Positions 35,346 to 43,993 of a stretch of 64,000 nucleotides of DNA are shown here, in pieces. A model generated the notes under the pieces. That model was not told the DNA's origin, searched no databases, and saw nothing but the letters and a program-made list of their open reading frames with translations. The stretch lies in contig NZ_JBHTJV010000010.1 in assembly GCF_042676045.1 (NCBI RefSeq), positions 145,207-209,206 on the forward strand, given 5' to 3'. The translations under genes were made by a program, and so were the position numbers. The DNA is from Pseudahrensia aquimaris. GTDB taxonomy: Bacteria; Pseudomonadota; Alphaproteobacteria; Rhizobiales; Rhizobiaceae. The first letter of the stretch is position 1. The number at the start of each line of letters is the position of its first letter.

Positions 35346-35597
35346 CTACACCGCTTGCAGCCACGGTGTGGTTTCGCGGCGGCCAAGCCCCAAACGGTCG
35401 GACAGGTCGCGCTGCGCCATATCCTTGATGACGCTCAGGATCACACCCCGTTCCGCTTCGCCGTCCCTGATCTGCTGGTCACAATGCGCCTTGTCCGGCA
35501 GGGCAAGCTCATAAGGTTCGACTGCATACCAGAAGCCTTCGTAATCCATCGGGGCGAGCCAGTCTTCGGTGTCTTCTACGTATCTGAATTGTTTCAT
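35346..35597 (-). CDS. acidic hypothetical protein on the opposite strand (83 aa)
   Basis: An 83-residue ORF (MKQFRYVEDTEDWLAPMDYE ... GRRETTPWLQAV) that looks protein-like: rich in W, Y, D and E, with a regular helical tail. It lies antisense in a gap of the plus-strand operon. A plus-strand frame (35340-35663) covers the same DNA and fits the ATGA overlaps on both sides, but its composition looks like a shadow. The minus-strand reading is preferred. No ribosome site is evident and no family is named. Confidence 0.5.
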   Translation of the reverse strand: MKQFRYVEDTEDWLAPMDYEGFWYAVEPYELALPDKAHCDQQIRDGEAERGVILSVIKDMAQRDLSDRLGLGRRETTPWLQAV

Positions 35598-35659
35598 GAA
35601 TTCAGGATACCAGATCGGCTGATGTGCTTCCAGGATTTTCGAAACCGGGAGGTGTCAGC

Positions 35660-36169
35660 ATGAGCGATACTTACACCGAACAACTGCGCCAGACCTTCGC
35701 TGTTGCCGCTCTTAACCGCGAAGCGCGGCTCAATCTGAGCGGAAACGAATGGCGGCAGTATCGGGACATCCATGATGAGTTCACCAAGGCAAGAACGTAT
35801 CTCATCGAACGGTATGAGGCCGAATACGATACCCGTATTGAAGCAGCTAGAAAGCGGCTGATCGATCAGGCTGCGGGCAAAGACCGTGCATTCACCTACC
35901 CGCATGTCGGACGCGACCGTTTCGACAAGTCTGCCATCGACCGGCAGGCCCGACGCGAGGTTCGGCGGGAGCATCTGGGCGACATACGTCAGCTGGAACA
36001 TCGCGAGCGGGAAACCAAGGACGCATTTCTCGATGATTGCACCCACCGGCAGGACTTGAAGAAAGACGTCAAACGCGACTTCCGCAATGCCACCGACCGG
36101 CGAAAGCTCATCGACCGGCGCAAACCCCAACAATGGCGTAACCGGCCAAGCCGAAAGCGCGACCGATGA
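35660..36169 (+). CDS. hypothetical basic coiled-coil protein (169 aa)
   Basis: A 169-residue, very charged helical protein starting MSDTYTEQLRQTFAVAALNR, with Arg/Asp/Glu-rich repeats (RRKLIDRRKPQQWRNRPSRK) and probable nucleic-acid affinity. The ATG at 35660 is preferred over the in-frame start at 35624, which has no ribosome site. It follows the coupling-protein cluster. No family is recognised. Confidence 0.6.
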   Translation: MSDTYTEQLRQTFAVAALNREARLNLSGNEWRQYRDIHDEFTKARTYLIERYEAEYDTRIEAARKRLIDQAAGKDRAFTYPHVGRDRFDKSAIDRQARREVRREHLGDIRQLEHRERETKDAFLDDCTHRQDLKKDVKRDFRNATDRRKLIDRRKPQQWRNRPSRKRDR

Positions 36170-36298
36170 GACGCGCCATGAAATCGACAGCCAATGACCC
36201 TGCCAAGTTCACGTCGATGCGCCAATGCTGCCGACTAAGGCAGGCATCATGGCAGCAGATGAGAAACGAAATTAGCAACAATATTGCGCCGTTTCTTG

Positions 36299-36327
36299 TT
36301 GAATATCTAGGAATATTTGCCTATTAT
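36299..36327 (+). promoter_or_regulatory. sigma70-type promoter
   Basis: TTGAAT (36299-36304) and TATTAT (36322-36327) with a 17-base spacer in a locally AT-rich stretch, 42 bases before the ATG at 36369. It argues that 36170-36368 is noncoding despite an open frame there. Confidence 0.6.
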
Positions 36328-36368
36328 GTTCACTATTCGTTCACGTCAAACAGAAAAGGAGAAAACAC

Positions 36369-37025
36369 ATGAACATGTACTATCACCCCGATGAAGCCGA
36401 ACGCGTTGGCCAAGCCCGCGAAAGCTTCTCAGGACGGTTGCTGACCGATCCGCAATTCGAAGAGGCCATTGCCATTACCGGCATTATCGAAACCGAAATC
36501 AAGCACTCCGGCACGTTCAAGGAGAAGCTGACCGATTTCGCGCATGCTTTTGCACGCACGCAGAAGTTCGATGTGATGAAGGCGGAAACCACGCTGCGTG
36601 ATTTGTTCAAGGCCCGCACCGGTCACACCATGAACCAGATGCGCGAAGAACTGATGGCCAAGGAAGAGAATTTGCCTGAAGCCGTTGATGATCGCGCCAA
36701 GGATGTCACCCGCGATATCCGCGACATGATTAAGGACGGCAATAAGATGCCTTTCCACCGCGCTTACGACTATCAGGCCGGTGTATTGGCGAGCGAGTTT
36801 GACATTACCAATGCCGGGGCCAAGCGCATCATGACCGATGTGTTCCGCCAGAATGCCGAAGGCGAGCTTTATGATTGGGGCAAGGATCTGGAGGAAAAAT
36901 ACTATCGTCCGCAGATCGAAGCTGAGAAAGCCGAGCGTCAACAAAGTCAGGAGAAACCGGCGCGCGGTCGCAAACGCACTTCGTCCCGGTCGAAAACTCG
37001 GACGCGTTCCCGCCAGCCGGCTTGA
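36369..37025 (+). CDS. hypothetical island protein with basic tail (218 aa)
   Basis: A 218-residue protein preceded by a good AAAGGAG ribosome site and its own promoter. It is mostly helical (EEAIAITGIIETEIKHSGTF, EKLTDFAHAFARTQKFDVMK). The C-terminus is strongly basic and repetitive (RGRKRTSSRSKTRTRSRQPA), suggesting DNA or RNA binding. Proteins of this type occur on alphaproteobacterial integrative elements, but no function is known to me. It forms a small operon with the next gene and the recombinase. Confidence 0.65.
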   Translation: MNMYYHPDEAERVGQARESFSGRLLTDPQFEEAIAITGIIETEIKHSGTFKEKLTDFAHAFARTQKFDVMKAETTLRDLFKARTGHTMNQMREELMAKEENLPEAVDDRAKDVTRDIRDMIKDGNKMPFHRAYDYQAGVLASEFDITNAGAKRIMTDVFRQNAEGELYDWGKDLEEKYYRPQIEAEKAERQQSQEKPARGRKRTSSRSKTRTRSRQPA

Positions 37026-37039
37026 TTGGGGGAAATTCG

Positions 37040-37411
37040 ATGACGGTGATAGCGGACCAAAAGCAATTGAGTGACGAGACTGAAACGGTTGATGAGAAGC
37101 GCGGCACCACGCCGACGCTTCTCATCGACTACAAGAAATATGAGTCGATGCTCGATGAGTCCGATTTATCCGAAGATCAAAAACGCGAGTTTCTGGAAAC
37201 GTTGTGGTCGGTCATTGTCGGCTTCGTTGATCTCGGCTTTGGCGTCCACCCTCTGCAACAATGCGGCGACGGCGATTGTGAGCAACATCTCGATTTGTCG
37301 AGCCTGATGGCGGATGACGTGGTATCGTCTTTCAAAGGCATACCAAAATATGAATTTACCGAAGCTGCGGATCGTCCAACTGACGCTCACGCGGAGAGGA
37401 AGGAGTCATGA
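37040..37411 (+). CDS. hypothetical acidic protein ahead of the recombinase (123 aa)
   Basis: A 123-residue acidic protein (LDESDLSEDQKREFLETLWS, VIVGFVDLGFGVHPLQQCGD) with a GGGGGA ribosome site before the ATG at 37040. It overlaps the recombinase start by ATGA, so it may control or assist recombination, for example as an excision factor. That role is inference from position only. No family is recognised. Confidence 0.65.
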   Translation: MTVIADQKQLSDETETVDEKRGTTPTLLIDYKKYESMLDESDLSEDQKREFLETLWSVIVGFVDLGFGVHPLQQCGDGDCEQHLDLSSLMADDVVSSFKGIPKYEFTEAADRPTDAHAERKES

Positions 37412-39144
37412 GCGGCGAAGATCAGAAAATTAACATCGAAAGGGCGGCAATCATCTATTGCCGCGTCTCATCGAAGCGGCAGAAGGATCAGGGAAGTGGA
37501 TTGGACTCCCAAGAGCACCGCTGCCGTGAATATGCCGCGTCAAAGGGTCTGAACGTCGAAGCCGTGTTCCCCGATGACGTGAGTGGCGGTGGCGATTTTA
37601 TGAAGCGGCCGGGGATGGTTGCACTTCTGGCATACCTTAACGCGCAGGTGGATAAGCGATACGTTGTCATCTTCGATGACCTCAAGCGTTTCGCGCGCGA
37701 CACGGAATTTCATATCAAGCTGCGGCGCGAATTGCACAATCGCAATGCGACGGTCGAGTGCTTGAATTTCAAATTCGAGGACACTCCCGAAGGCAAATTC
37801 ATCGAAACGGTGTTTGCGGCTCATGGCGAATTGGAGCGTGAACAAAACGGTCGGCAAGTCATCCAGAAGATGAAGGCTCGCGTCGAACAGGGCTTCCACG
37901 TCTTCCACGCGCCCTTTGGTTACCGATATGAGAAGTCAAAGAGGGGTGGCAAAGTGCTGGTTCGTGACGAGCCGGTTGCTTCAATCGTGCAAGAAGCACT
38001 CGAAGGCTACGCCTGCGGACGGTTTCAAACCCAGGTCGAAGTACAAAGATTCCTAGAGAGCAAACCAGAATTCCCGAAGGACTTTCCAGACGGAACCATT
38101 CGTCCATGGAAGGCAACGCGCGTTCTCACGCGTCCCGTTTATGCAGGCTACGTCCATGCTCCAAAATGGGGAGTGTCTTTGCGAGAGGGTCAGCACGAAG
38201 GCCTGATCTCGTTTGCGATGTACGAAAGAATTCAAGCCCGCTTGAACGAGGGCGTACTGGCTCCGGCGAGAAAAGACATCCGTGAGGATTTCGTGCTTCG
38301 TGGGTTTGTCGAATGTGGTGACTGTCACCGCCCGCTGACCTCTTGCTACTCCAAGAGCAAGACAGGCGCGCACCATCCTTATTACCGATGCTACCACAAA
38401 TCTTGCCAGAGCTACGGTAAGTCGATCCGTCGCGACAAGATTGAGGGCGAGTTCGAAGAGCTTCTGCAAACCATGCAGCCGAACGCAAATGTGTTTCAGA
38501 TTGCACGCACGATGTTCAAGGATGCTTGGGATCAAAGGTTGGCACAATCCAACCATGCGCTCGATGGACTTAAAAAGCAGATCGCTGCAATTGCATTGCA
38601 GGTAGGCCGGTTGATCGAGCGAGTACTCGACACCGACAACCCGAAAATCGCGGCTGCTTACGAAACAAAGATTGCACAACTCGAAAAAGACAAAATGATT
38701 GCGACTGAAAAACTGGCAATAAACGGCAAGCCGAAACACACCTTTGATGAAATGTTTGAACTCGCATTGGAATTTCTCTCAAGCCCTTGGAAACTATGGG
38801 AATCCGGCAACCTGCACCTGCGCAAAATAGTACTCAGATTGGCATTTACGGAGCGAATTCCGTACTGCCGTGAAAAGGGTTATTTGAACCCAAAAAAATC
38901 GTTACCGTTCAGAATGTTAGGAGACATGCACATGGCTGAAAAAGAAATGGTGCTGTTGGGGAGATTTGAACTCCCGACCTCCTCATTACCAATGAGGTGC
39001 TCTACCCCTGAGCTACAACAGCTTTTGCGCAAGCGAACTTGCGTTTGCTCACGCGCTATTGCCACAAGGTCACAAGGCTTGCAAGAACCCATCGTAACTG
39101 TCGTAAATCAAGTTGGGAAAGCCTCTAGTGCCGGGCCTTGGTGA
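37408..39144 (+). CDS. large serine recombinase, reading frame extending through tRNA-Thr
   Basis: A 578-residue site-specific recombinase, the likely integrase of the island. The N-terminal resolvase domain has YCRVSSKRQKDQGSGLDSQE (nucleophile Ser within CRVSS) and DDLKRFARD. A recombinase domain (VFHAPFGYRYEKSKRGGKVL, VLTRPVYAGYVHAPKWG) and a zinc ribbon (LRGFVECGDCHRPLTSC ... YYRCYHKSC) follow, then a coiled coil. The family core ends near residue 505. From about residue 514 the frame is antisense to the tRNA-Thr gene (VLLGRFELPTSSLPMRCS) and then runs about 40 codons into flanking DNA. The tail is probably created by integration beside the tRNA, and the free element would encode a different end. 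Confidence 0.88.
   Translation: MSGEDQKINIERAAIIYCRVSSKRQKDQGSGLDSQEHRCREYAASKGLNVEAVFPDDVSGGGDFMKRPGMVALLAYLNAQVDKRYVVIFDDLKRFARDTEFHIKLRRELHNRNATVECLNFKFEDTPEGKFIETVFAAHGELEREQNGRQVIQKMKARVEQGFHVFHAPFGYRYEKSKRGGKVLVRDEPVASIVQEALEGYACGRFQTQVEVQRFLESKPEFPKDFPDGTIRPWKATRVLTRPVYAGYVHAPKWGVSLREGQHEGLISFAMYERIQARLNEGVLAPARKDIREDFVLRGFVECGDCHRPLTSCYSKSKTGAHHPYYRCYHKSCQSYGKSIRRDKIEGEFEELLQTMQPNANVFQIARTMFKDAWDQRLAQSNHALDGLKKQIAAIALQVGRLIERVLDTDNPKIAAAYETKIAQLEKDKMIATEKLAINGKPKHTFDEMFELALEFLSSPWKLWESGNLHLRKIVLRLAFTERIPYCREKGYLNPKKSLPFRMLGDMHMAEKEMVLLGRFELPTSSLPMRCSTPELQQLLRKRTCVCSRAIATRSQGLQEPIVTVVNQVGKASSAGPW
38948..39022 (-). tRNA. tRNA-Thr (anticodon GGT)
   Basis: A 75-base cloverleaf on the minus strand: acceptor GCTGTTG / CAACAGC, D-arm GCTC...GAGC, anticodon stem CCTCATT-GGT-AATGAGG, T-arm GGGAG TTCAAAT CTCCC, discriminator A and encoded CCA (38948-38950). 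The 3' end faces the island, the usual arrangement for an integration site. No second copy of its 3' end was found by eye at the left end. Confidence 0.93.
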
Positions 39145-39153
39145 GGAGCGTCC

Positions 39154-39336
39154 ATGAGTGGTTCGAAATCAGGAAAGTCTGACGTCGCCAAAGCACGAGA
39201 AGATAGGCTGCGAGCGCAGCTGCGCGAGAATTTGCAGCGCCGCAAACAAAAAAAGCGGGCGCTGAAAGCCGCACCGACTGCGGATAGCGCACCCAATGAT
39301 GCGGCTGGTGAACCAAACGATCCTCCACAGGATTAA
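39154..39336 (+). CDS. small basic protein upstream of murA (60 aa)
   Basis: A 60-residue, Lys/Arg-rich protein (KAREDRLRAQLRENLQRRKQ) with a GAGGAG ribosome site. Small proteins of this kind are regularly found immediately before murA in Hyphomicrobiales, which supports both the gene and the taxonomic placement. Its function is unknown. It marks the return to conserved chromosomal order just right of the island. Confidence 0.75.
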   Translation: MSGSKSGKSDVAKAREDRLRAQLRENLQRRKQKKRALKAAPTADSAPNDAAGEPNDPPQD

Positions 39337-39462
39337 TCCTCTTTTGACCGCAGCCTTGCCGCATTTTTGCGCTTCCGCTAGGACATCGCCACCTTGGGCA
39401 CGCTTTCGGCGCTGTCCGCTTTCTCAATGCCTCGCTTGCGGCGGGTTGGATCAGGAAATCTC

Positions 39463-40752
39463 ATGGACAGCATCATCATTCGCGGCAACGGCACGCTGAA
39501 CGGCGCAATACCGATTTCAGGCGCTAAAAACGCAGCTCTTCCTTTGATGATTGCGTCGCTGCTATCGAGCGAACCACTGGTGCTTGAAAACGTACCGCGT
39601 TTGGCGGACGTGGAGGCATTGAAGGATATTCTATCAAACCATGGTGTTGATTACCGCGTGGGTGGCAAACGCCCCGGCGATGCGGTCACCACTGGCCGTC
39701 GCATTTCCTTTCGGGCGGAAACAATCGTCGACACCACCGCGCCTTATGATCTGGTGCGCAAAATGCGCGCTAGCTTTTGGGTCATCGGGCCACTTTTGGC
39801 TCGTTGCGGCGAAGCAAAAGTCTCTCTGCCTGGCGGTTGCGCCATCGGCACGCGACCAATCGATTTATTCATCGAAAGCCTCAAGGCGTTGGGGGCGGAG
39901 ATCGACATTGATGCCGGATATGTGAGTGCGAAAGCACCAAACGGCTTAAAAGGAGCGCACTACACGTTCCCCAAAGTCTCTGTCGGCGCGACGCATGTGA
40001 TGTTGATGGCAGCATCATTGGCACAAGGCGACACAATCATCGAGAACGCCGCGCGGGAGCCAGAAGTCGGTGACCTCGCTACCTGCCTGAACGCGATGGG
40101 CGCAAAAATCACGGGTATCGGAACATCGACACTGAAAATTCAGGGCGTAACTTCGCTGCATGGCGCGACGCACCCCGTTTTGCCAGACCGTATCGAGACC
40201 GGCACGTTCGCTGCCTGCGTTGCCATGACCGGCGGCGATGTGATGTTGCAAAACGCTCGCCCGGAGCTTTTGCAAAACGCGCTTGATGTATTGAAACAGA
40301 CTGGCACCAACGTCGAAATCCTCAACGAAGGCATTCGCGTGAGCCGCAATGGCGGCGACATTCACCCGGTCGATTTCACAACCGAACCTTTCCCAGGCTT
40401 CCCCACCGATTTGCAGGCGCAATATATGGCGCTGTTAACCCGCGCTAAGGGCGTGAGCCACGTCAAAGAGACCATATTTGAAAACCGCTTCATGCACGTT
40501 CAAGAACTCGCTCGCCTTGGTGCAGACATTGCAATCGATGGCCAAATGGCGACTGTTACCGGCGTTGAACGCTTGTCTGGTGCGCCCGTAATGGCCACCG
40601 ATTTGAGGGCGTCTATGTCATTGGTTATTGCGGGTCTCGTCGCGGACGGGGAGACGGAAGTGAACCGCGTCTACCATCTCGACCGCGGTTTTGAACTGCT
40701 GGAAGAAAAGCTCTCTGCCGTTGGTGCGGATATCAAGCGGGTCTCCGCTTAG
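39463..40752 (+). CDS. murA: UDP-N-acetylglucosamine 1-carboxyvinyltransferase
   Basis: A 429-residue cytosolic enzyme that transfers enolpyruvate from PEP to UDP-GlcNAc, the first committed step of peptidoglycan synthesis. Signatures: GNGTLNGAIPISGAKNAALP, then DLVRKMRASFWVIGPLLARC, and the active-site loop LPGGCAIGTRPIDLF, whose Cys forms the PEP adduct and is the fosfomycin target. RIETGTFAACVAMTGGDVML and DLRASMSLVIAGLVADGETEV follow. The ATG at 39463 matches the family start; the upstream extension to 39394 does not. Its 3' end overlaps the convergent pyridoxal kinase gene by 20 bases. Confidence 0.97.
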   Translation: MDSIIIRGNGTLNGAIPISGAKNAALPLMIASLLSSEPLVLENVPRLADVEALKDILSNHGVDYRVGGKRPGDAVTTGRRISFRAETIVDTTAPYDLVRKMRASFWVIGPLLARCGEAKVSLPGGCAIGTRPIDLFIESLKALGAEIDIDAGYVSAKAPNGLKGAHYTFPKVSVGATHVMLMAASLAQGDTIIENAAREPEVGDLATCLNAMGAKITGIGTSTLKIQGVTSLHGATHPVLPDRIETGTFAACVAMTGGDVMLQNARPELLQNALDVLKQTGTNVEILNEGIRVSRNGGDIHPVDFTTEPFPGFPTDLQAQYMALLTRAKGVSHVKETIFENRFMHVQELARLGADIAIDGQMATVTGVERLSGAPVMATDLRASMSLVIAGLVADGETEVNRVYHLDRGFELLEEKLSAVGADIKRVSA

Positions 40753-41602
40753 TCACCATCAACTGCCGCGTCGCTATCGGGGTGCGTGGTTTCAAGATGC
40801 TTTGGAGCGACTGTTCCAACAGCAATTCATCGCTGCCAGCATTGGCTGACATTGCCATCACTTCGGCCACTGCAGACGTCGTCAGCGAAAGCGCTTCTGC
40901 TGTGGAATCGCCGCGCAATATATGACCCAGCAAAAGTGCGGCTGTCAGATCCCCCAATCCGTTTGGGGGGCCGTCGAGCAAAGTGTGTTCTGCAACCAGC
41001 GCCCTCGTGCCATCCAGCATCAGGTTCGCCGTCGCGCCTTCACGAAGAGCGGGACTGGAGGTCGCCAACACGAGCTTCGGCCCTAAGGCTTGAGCGGAGG
41101 CCAAAGTTTCGTGTTGTTGTGTTGCTCGCAAGTGTCCCGTCAACCACCCAAGTTCAAATCCGTTGGGCGTTGCGATATCGGCCAGCGGCAACAGGGTGTC
41201 GCGCATCGCCTCAGCCTGCGCTTGCGGTATGTAAAGCGCATCACCGTCACCCAGCACGGGATCAAGCGTGTAGCGTGCCAGTGGGTTGGCTCGCTTAACA
41301 GCTTCAACCAACGACGCTACAGGCGCGACCTGTTCAGCATTTCCAAGATAACCGCTTAACACCGCACCAACTTCACCAAGCCAAGGCGCATTCTCCAGAT
41401 CAGCCAGCATTGCAGCAAAGCTCTCTGTCGGTGGCACGATGCGCGTGGCGGGCCCGTGTCCGGGATGCCAAGGAAGCGTGATTGTCGGCACGGTCCAAAC
41501 TGGGAAGCCCATCACTTCCAGCGCCAGCGCCGCTGCACGGTTGCCCACTGTGCCGCGCACAACATGGCTGGAGATGACGATGACGGCTGGTCGTGTGCTC
41601 AT
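40733..41602 (-). CDS. pdxY: pyridoxal kinase (PdxY/PdxK type)
   Basis: A 289-residue kinase of the ribokinase-like fold that phosphorylates pyridoxal in vitamin B6 salvage. Motifs: VISSHVVRGTVGNRAAALALE at the start, TLDPVLGDGDALYIP, DIATPNGFELGWLTG and the anion-hole region LDGPPNGLGDLTAALLLGH, whose Asp is the catalytic base. The start at 41602 (MSTRPAV) is preferred; an alternative ATG lies 15 bases upstream. The gene is convergent with murA, overlapping 20 bases. Confidence 0.9.
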   Translation of the reverse strand: MSTRPAVIVISSHVVRGTVGNRAAALALEVMGFPVWTVPTITLPWHPGHGPATRIVPPTESFAAMLADLENAPWLGEVGAVLSGYLGNAEQVAPVASLVEAVKRANPLARYTLDPVLGDGDALYIPQAQAEAMRDTLLPLADIATPNGFELGWLTGHLRATQQHETLASAQALGPKLVLATSSPALREGATANLMLDGTRALVAEHTLLDGPPNGLGDLTAALLLGHILRGDSTAEALSLTTSAVAEVMAMSANAGSDELLLEQSLQSILKPRTPIATRQLMVTKRRPA

Positions 41603-41714
41603 GGTGAGAATTCCCACTGATCCCTTAGCCTGTGGTAGCGCAAAGTGAGAGCTTCACCAAAGGGGCATGGATGTTTATTGTGTGCCTCACAAATTGATAT
41701 TGTGGAATTTTCAA

Positions 41715-42344
41715 ATGGCCCACTCCGTGACGCAACCTTCTTACGACCAGCCAGTGAAACGATCCTTGCGAATGGCGGTAATCGTTCTGGCGGGTTTGGT
41801 GCTGGCCTCATGCGGGGTCAACAACATCCCAACGTTTGAGGAAAAGGCGCGCGCCGCTTGGTCTCAGGTGCAAAATCAATATAAGCGCCGCGCGGATTTG
41901 ATCCCCAATTTGGTGGAAACTGTCAAAGGATTCGCCGCCCAAGAGCGCGAAGTGCTCACCGCAGTTGTCGAAGCGCGTTCCAAAGCAAGCTCTGTGCAGA
42001 TCACGCCAGACATGCTCACCAACCCCGACGCTATGCGAGCTTTTGAACAAAATCAGGCTGCTTTGTCTGGCGCGTTGTCACGGCTTTTGGTGACAGTGGA
42101 ACGCTATCCGGAACTGAAGTCCAGCCAGAATTTCCTTACATTGCAATCGCAGTTGGAAGGCACCGAAAACCGCATTTCCGTTGCTCGTCGGGATTATATC
42201 GAGGCTGTGCGTATCTATAACACTGAGTTGAAAACCATCCCGGGCCGTTGGTGGCGCAGCCTTATGTATCCCGAGAATCAAGAGATGGCTTCCTTCACGA
42301 TTTCTGAAGAAGACGCGAAAAATCCTGAAGTGAAATTCAACTGA
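41715..42344 (+). CDS. lemA: LemA-family lipoprotein
   Basis: A LemA-family membrane protein with an N-terminal lipoprotein-like signal ending in LASC, then the typical helical domain (FEEKARAAWSQVQNQYKRRADLIPNLVETVKGFA ... NRISVARRDYIEAVRIYNTEL). The role of LemA is not well established; it commonly sits with TPM-domain genes, as here. Start choice is uncertain: ATG 41667 has an AAAGGGG site but adds a non-signal leader, and 41715 or 41772 gives a better signal. The TPM gene begins 8 bases downstream. Confidence 0.88.
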   Translation: MAHSVTQPSYDQPVKRSLRMAVIVLAGLVLASCGVNNIPTFEEKARAAWSQVQNQYKRRADLIPNLVETVKGFAAQEREVLTAVVEARSKASSVQITPDMLTNPDAMRAFEQNQAALSGALSRLLVTVERYPELKSSQNFLTLQSQLEGTENRISVARRDYIEAVRIYNTELKTIPGRWWRSLMYPENQEMASFTISEEDAKNPEVKFN

Positions 42345-42352
42345 CTCGCCCG

Positions 42353-43219
42353 ATGACCATCGTTTTGCTCCGTTTGAAAGCGGCCACGGTCCTGTTGGCT
42401 TTGCTCTGCGGTTTGTGGATCGCTGTGCAAGCTAACGCACAAGGAGCCTTCCCTGCCTTGACGGGGCGCGTTGTGGACACCGCAAACCTGCTCACCCCGG
42501 CACAGGAAAGTGCACTCACGGCCAAGCTGTCTGCCCATGAAACGCGTTCTGGCCAGCAAGTTGTAGTGGCCACAATCCGCTCGTTGAACGGCGATGATAT
42601 TGATGGCTACGCAAATAAGCTGTTCCGCGCATGGGGACTGGGCGACAAAGAACGAAACGACGGCGTTCTGTTTCTCGTTGCTCAAAATGATCGTAAAATG
42701 CGTATTGAGGTGGGTTACGGCCTTGAGGGGGTGCTTACCGATGCTCTCTCAGCCTACATAATTCGAACCGCGATTGTTCCACCGTTCCGACAGGGCAAGT
42801 TCTCCGTTGGAATTGAGCAAGGCACAACTCAAATTTTAGATGTTTTAACCAGCGATGCGGCAGCGCTGGAAGAATGGCAAACGCGCTCAAAACCTCGTGT
42901 TACGCGCAAGAACAATCAACAATATTGGCCGACAGCCGTGATCTTCGGCTTGTGGTTTTTGTTCTTCGCAGTGCCACCATTAGGCACTGCGCTTGCCAAA
43001 CGGTTCGGCAAGAAACTTGGGCCAAATCGTTACGAATGGCTGGGTATGGAGTTCAACACGGCCAAACGCCGGCGCCGTAGCGGCACCACTTCTTCTGGCG
43101 GAACATGGATTGGGGGGTCTGGCGGTGGAGGCGGCTGGTCTTCGGGACGCAGCGGGGGCGGTGGCTTCAGCGGCGGCGGAGGATCCTCCGGCGGCGGCGG
43201 TGCATCTGGTGGCTGGTAG
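42353..43219 (+). CDS. TPM-domain protein (YgcG family) with Gly-rich tail
   Basis: A 288-residue envelope protein. It has an N-terminal signal peptide (KAATVLLALLCGLWIAVQAN), a TPM domain (VVDTANLLTPAQESALTAKL, then RIEVGYGLEGVLTDALS), one membrane span (YWPTAVIFGLWFLFFAVPPL) and a C-terminal Ser/Gly-rich low-complexity tail that ends in GGW. TPM proteins are thought to act as thylakoid/envelope phosphatase-like or quality-control factors. It forms an operon with LemA and a second TPM protein. Confidence 0.9.
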   Translation: MTIVLLRLKAATVLLALLCGLWIAVQANAQGAFPALTGRVVDTANLLTPAQESALTAKLSAHETRSGQQVVVATIRSLNGDDIDGYANKLFRAWGLGDKERNDGVLFLVAQNDRKMRIEVGYGLEGVLTDALSAYIIRTAIVPPFRQGKFSVGIEQGTTQILDVLTSDAAALEEWQTRSKPRVTRKNNQQYWPTAVIFGLWFLFFAVPPLGTALAKRFGKKLGPNRYEWLGMEFNTAKRRRRSGTTSSGGTWIGGSGGGGGWSSGRSGGGGFSGGGGSSGGGGASGGW

Positions 43220-43228
43220 GAAAAAGCG

Positions 43229-43873
43229 ATGAGTGAAGAACCCAGCAGATTGAGCGAAGAAGAGCACGCGCAGATAGCGCAGGCCATCCGTGACGCAGAA
43301 ACGCGCACCAGCGGAGAAATTTTTGCCGTAGTGGCACGTGCGAGCGATGATTATTTCTATGTTGCTGCAATGCTTTCCGGCTTCTGGTCCATTGCCATCG
43401 GGGCAGCATTGGCGCTTGCCGCCTGGGCATTGGGCGAACCATTATCATCGCTGGCACTTATGGCTGTTGTTGTGTTGAGCCTTCTTATTTTTCTCGGCTT
43501 CTTCCACTTCTTCCCCGAGCAGCGTCTTGCCTTCATTCCCCGTTCGGTCGGCTATCGGAGAGCCTCTTCCAATGCTGTGAGACAGTTCTTGGCCCACGGC
43601 ATCCACGAAACCAATGACCGCTCTGGCGTGCTGTTGTTTGTGTCGCTTGCAGAGCGCTACGCTGAAGTGGTGGCGGATGCAGGCATCAACGCGAAGGTTG
43701 ATCAAAGCGAGTGGAACGCGATGGTGGCTTCTCTCATTACACACTCCGCGAAAGATCAGGTGGCGCAGGGATTTCTTGAAGCCATAGACCAAGCTGGCGC
43801 GTTGCTGGCGCAGCACTTTCCGCCGGTTGAAGGCGAGAAAAACGAGTTGGACGACAAATTGATCGAGCTCTAG
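43229..43873 (+). CDS. TPM-domain membrane protein
   Basis: A 214-residue protein with an N-terminal soluble stretch (RLSEEEHAQIAQAIRDAETR, TSGEIFAVVARASDD), two spans (FWSIAIGAALALAAWALG and LALMAVVVLSLLIFLGFF) and a C-terminal domain with GVLLFVSLAERYAEVVADAG, characteristic of the short TPM subfamily. It starts 9 bases after the first TPM gene with an AGGAAAA ribosome site, so LemA-TPM-TPM is one operon. Confidence 0.88.
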   Translation: MSEEPSRLSEEEHAQIAQAIRDAETRTSGEIFAVVARASDDYFYVAAMLSGFWSIAIGAALALAAWALGEPLSSLALMAVVVLSLLIFLGFFHFFPEQRLAFIPRSVGYRRASSNAVRQFLAHGIHETNDRSGVLLFVSLAERYAEVVADAGINAKVDQSEWNAMVASLITHSAKDQVAQGFLEAIDQAGALLAQHFPPVEGEKNELDDKLIEL

Positions 43874-43993
43874 ACGATTCAGCCAAGGGCGGCAGGTTGG
43901 ACGCTCGGTTTGCTCTTGTGATCGTACGTCGAAACCCATACATCCACCGCAACGCATCGGGCTAAGCTCAACGAACGCCGACGGAGACTACGA

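Noticed and set aside
35340..35663. 107-codon plus-strand frame with ATGA overlaps at both ends
   Set aside because: Composition resembles a shadow of the more protein-like minus-strand ORF; kept only as a finding.
36166..36372. 68-codon plus-strand frame with ATGA overlaps at both ends
   Set aside because: It contains a good promoter (36299-36327) and ribosome site for the next gene, and its composition is not protein-like.
38880..39092. 70-codon minus-strand frame across the tRNA
   Set aside because: It is the usual false protein (CSSGVEHLIGNEEVGSSNLP) read through a tRNA gene.
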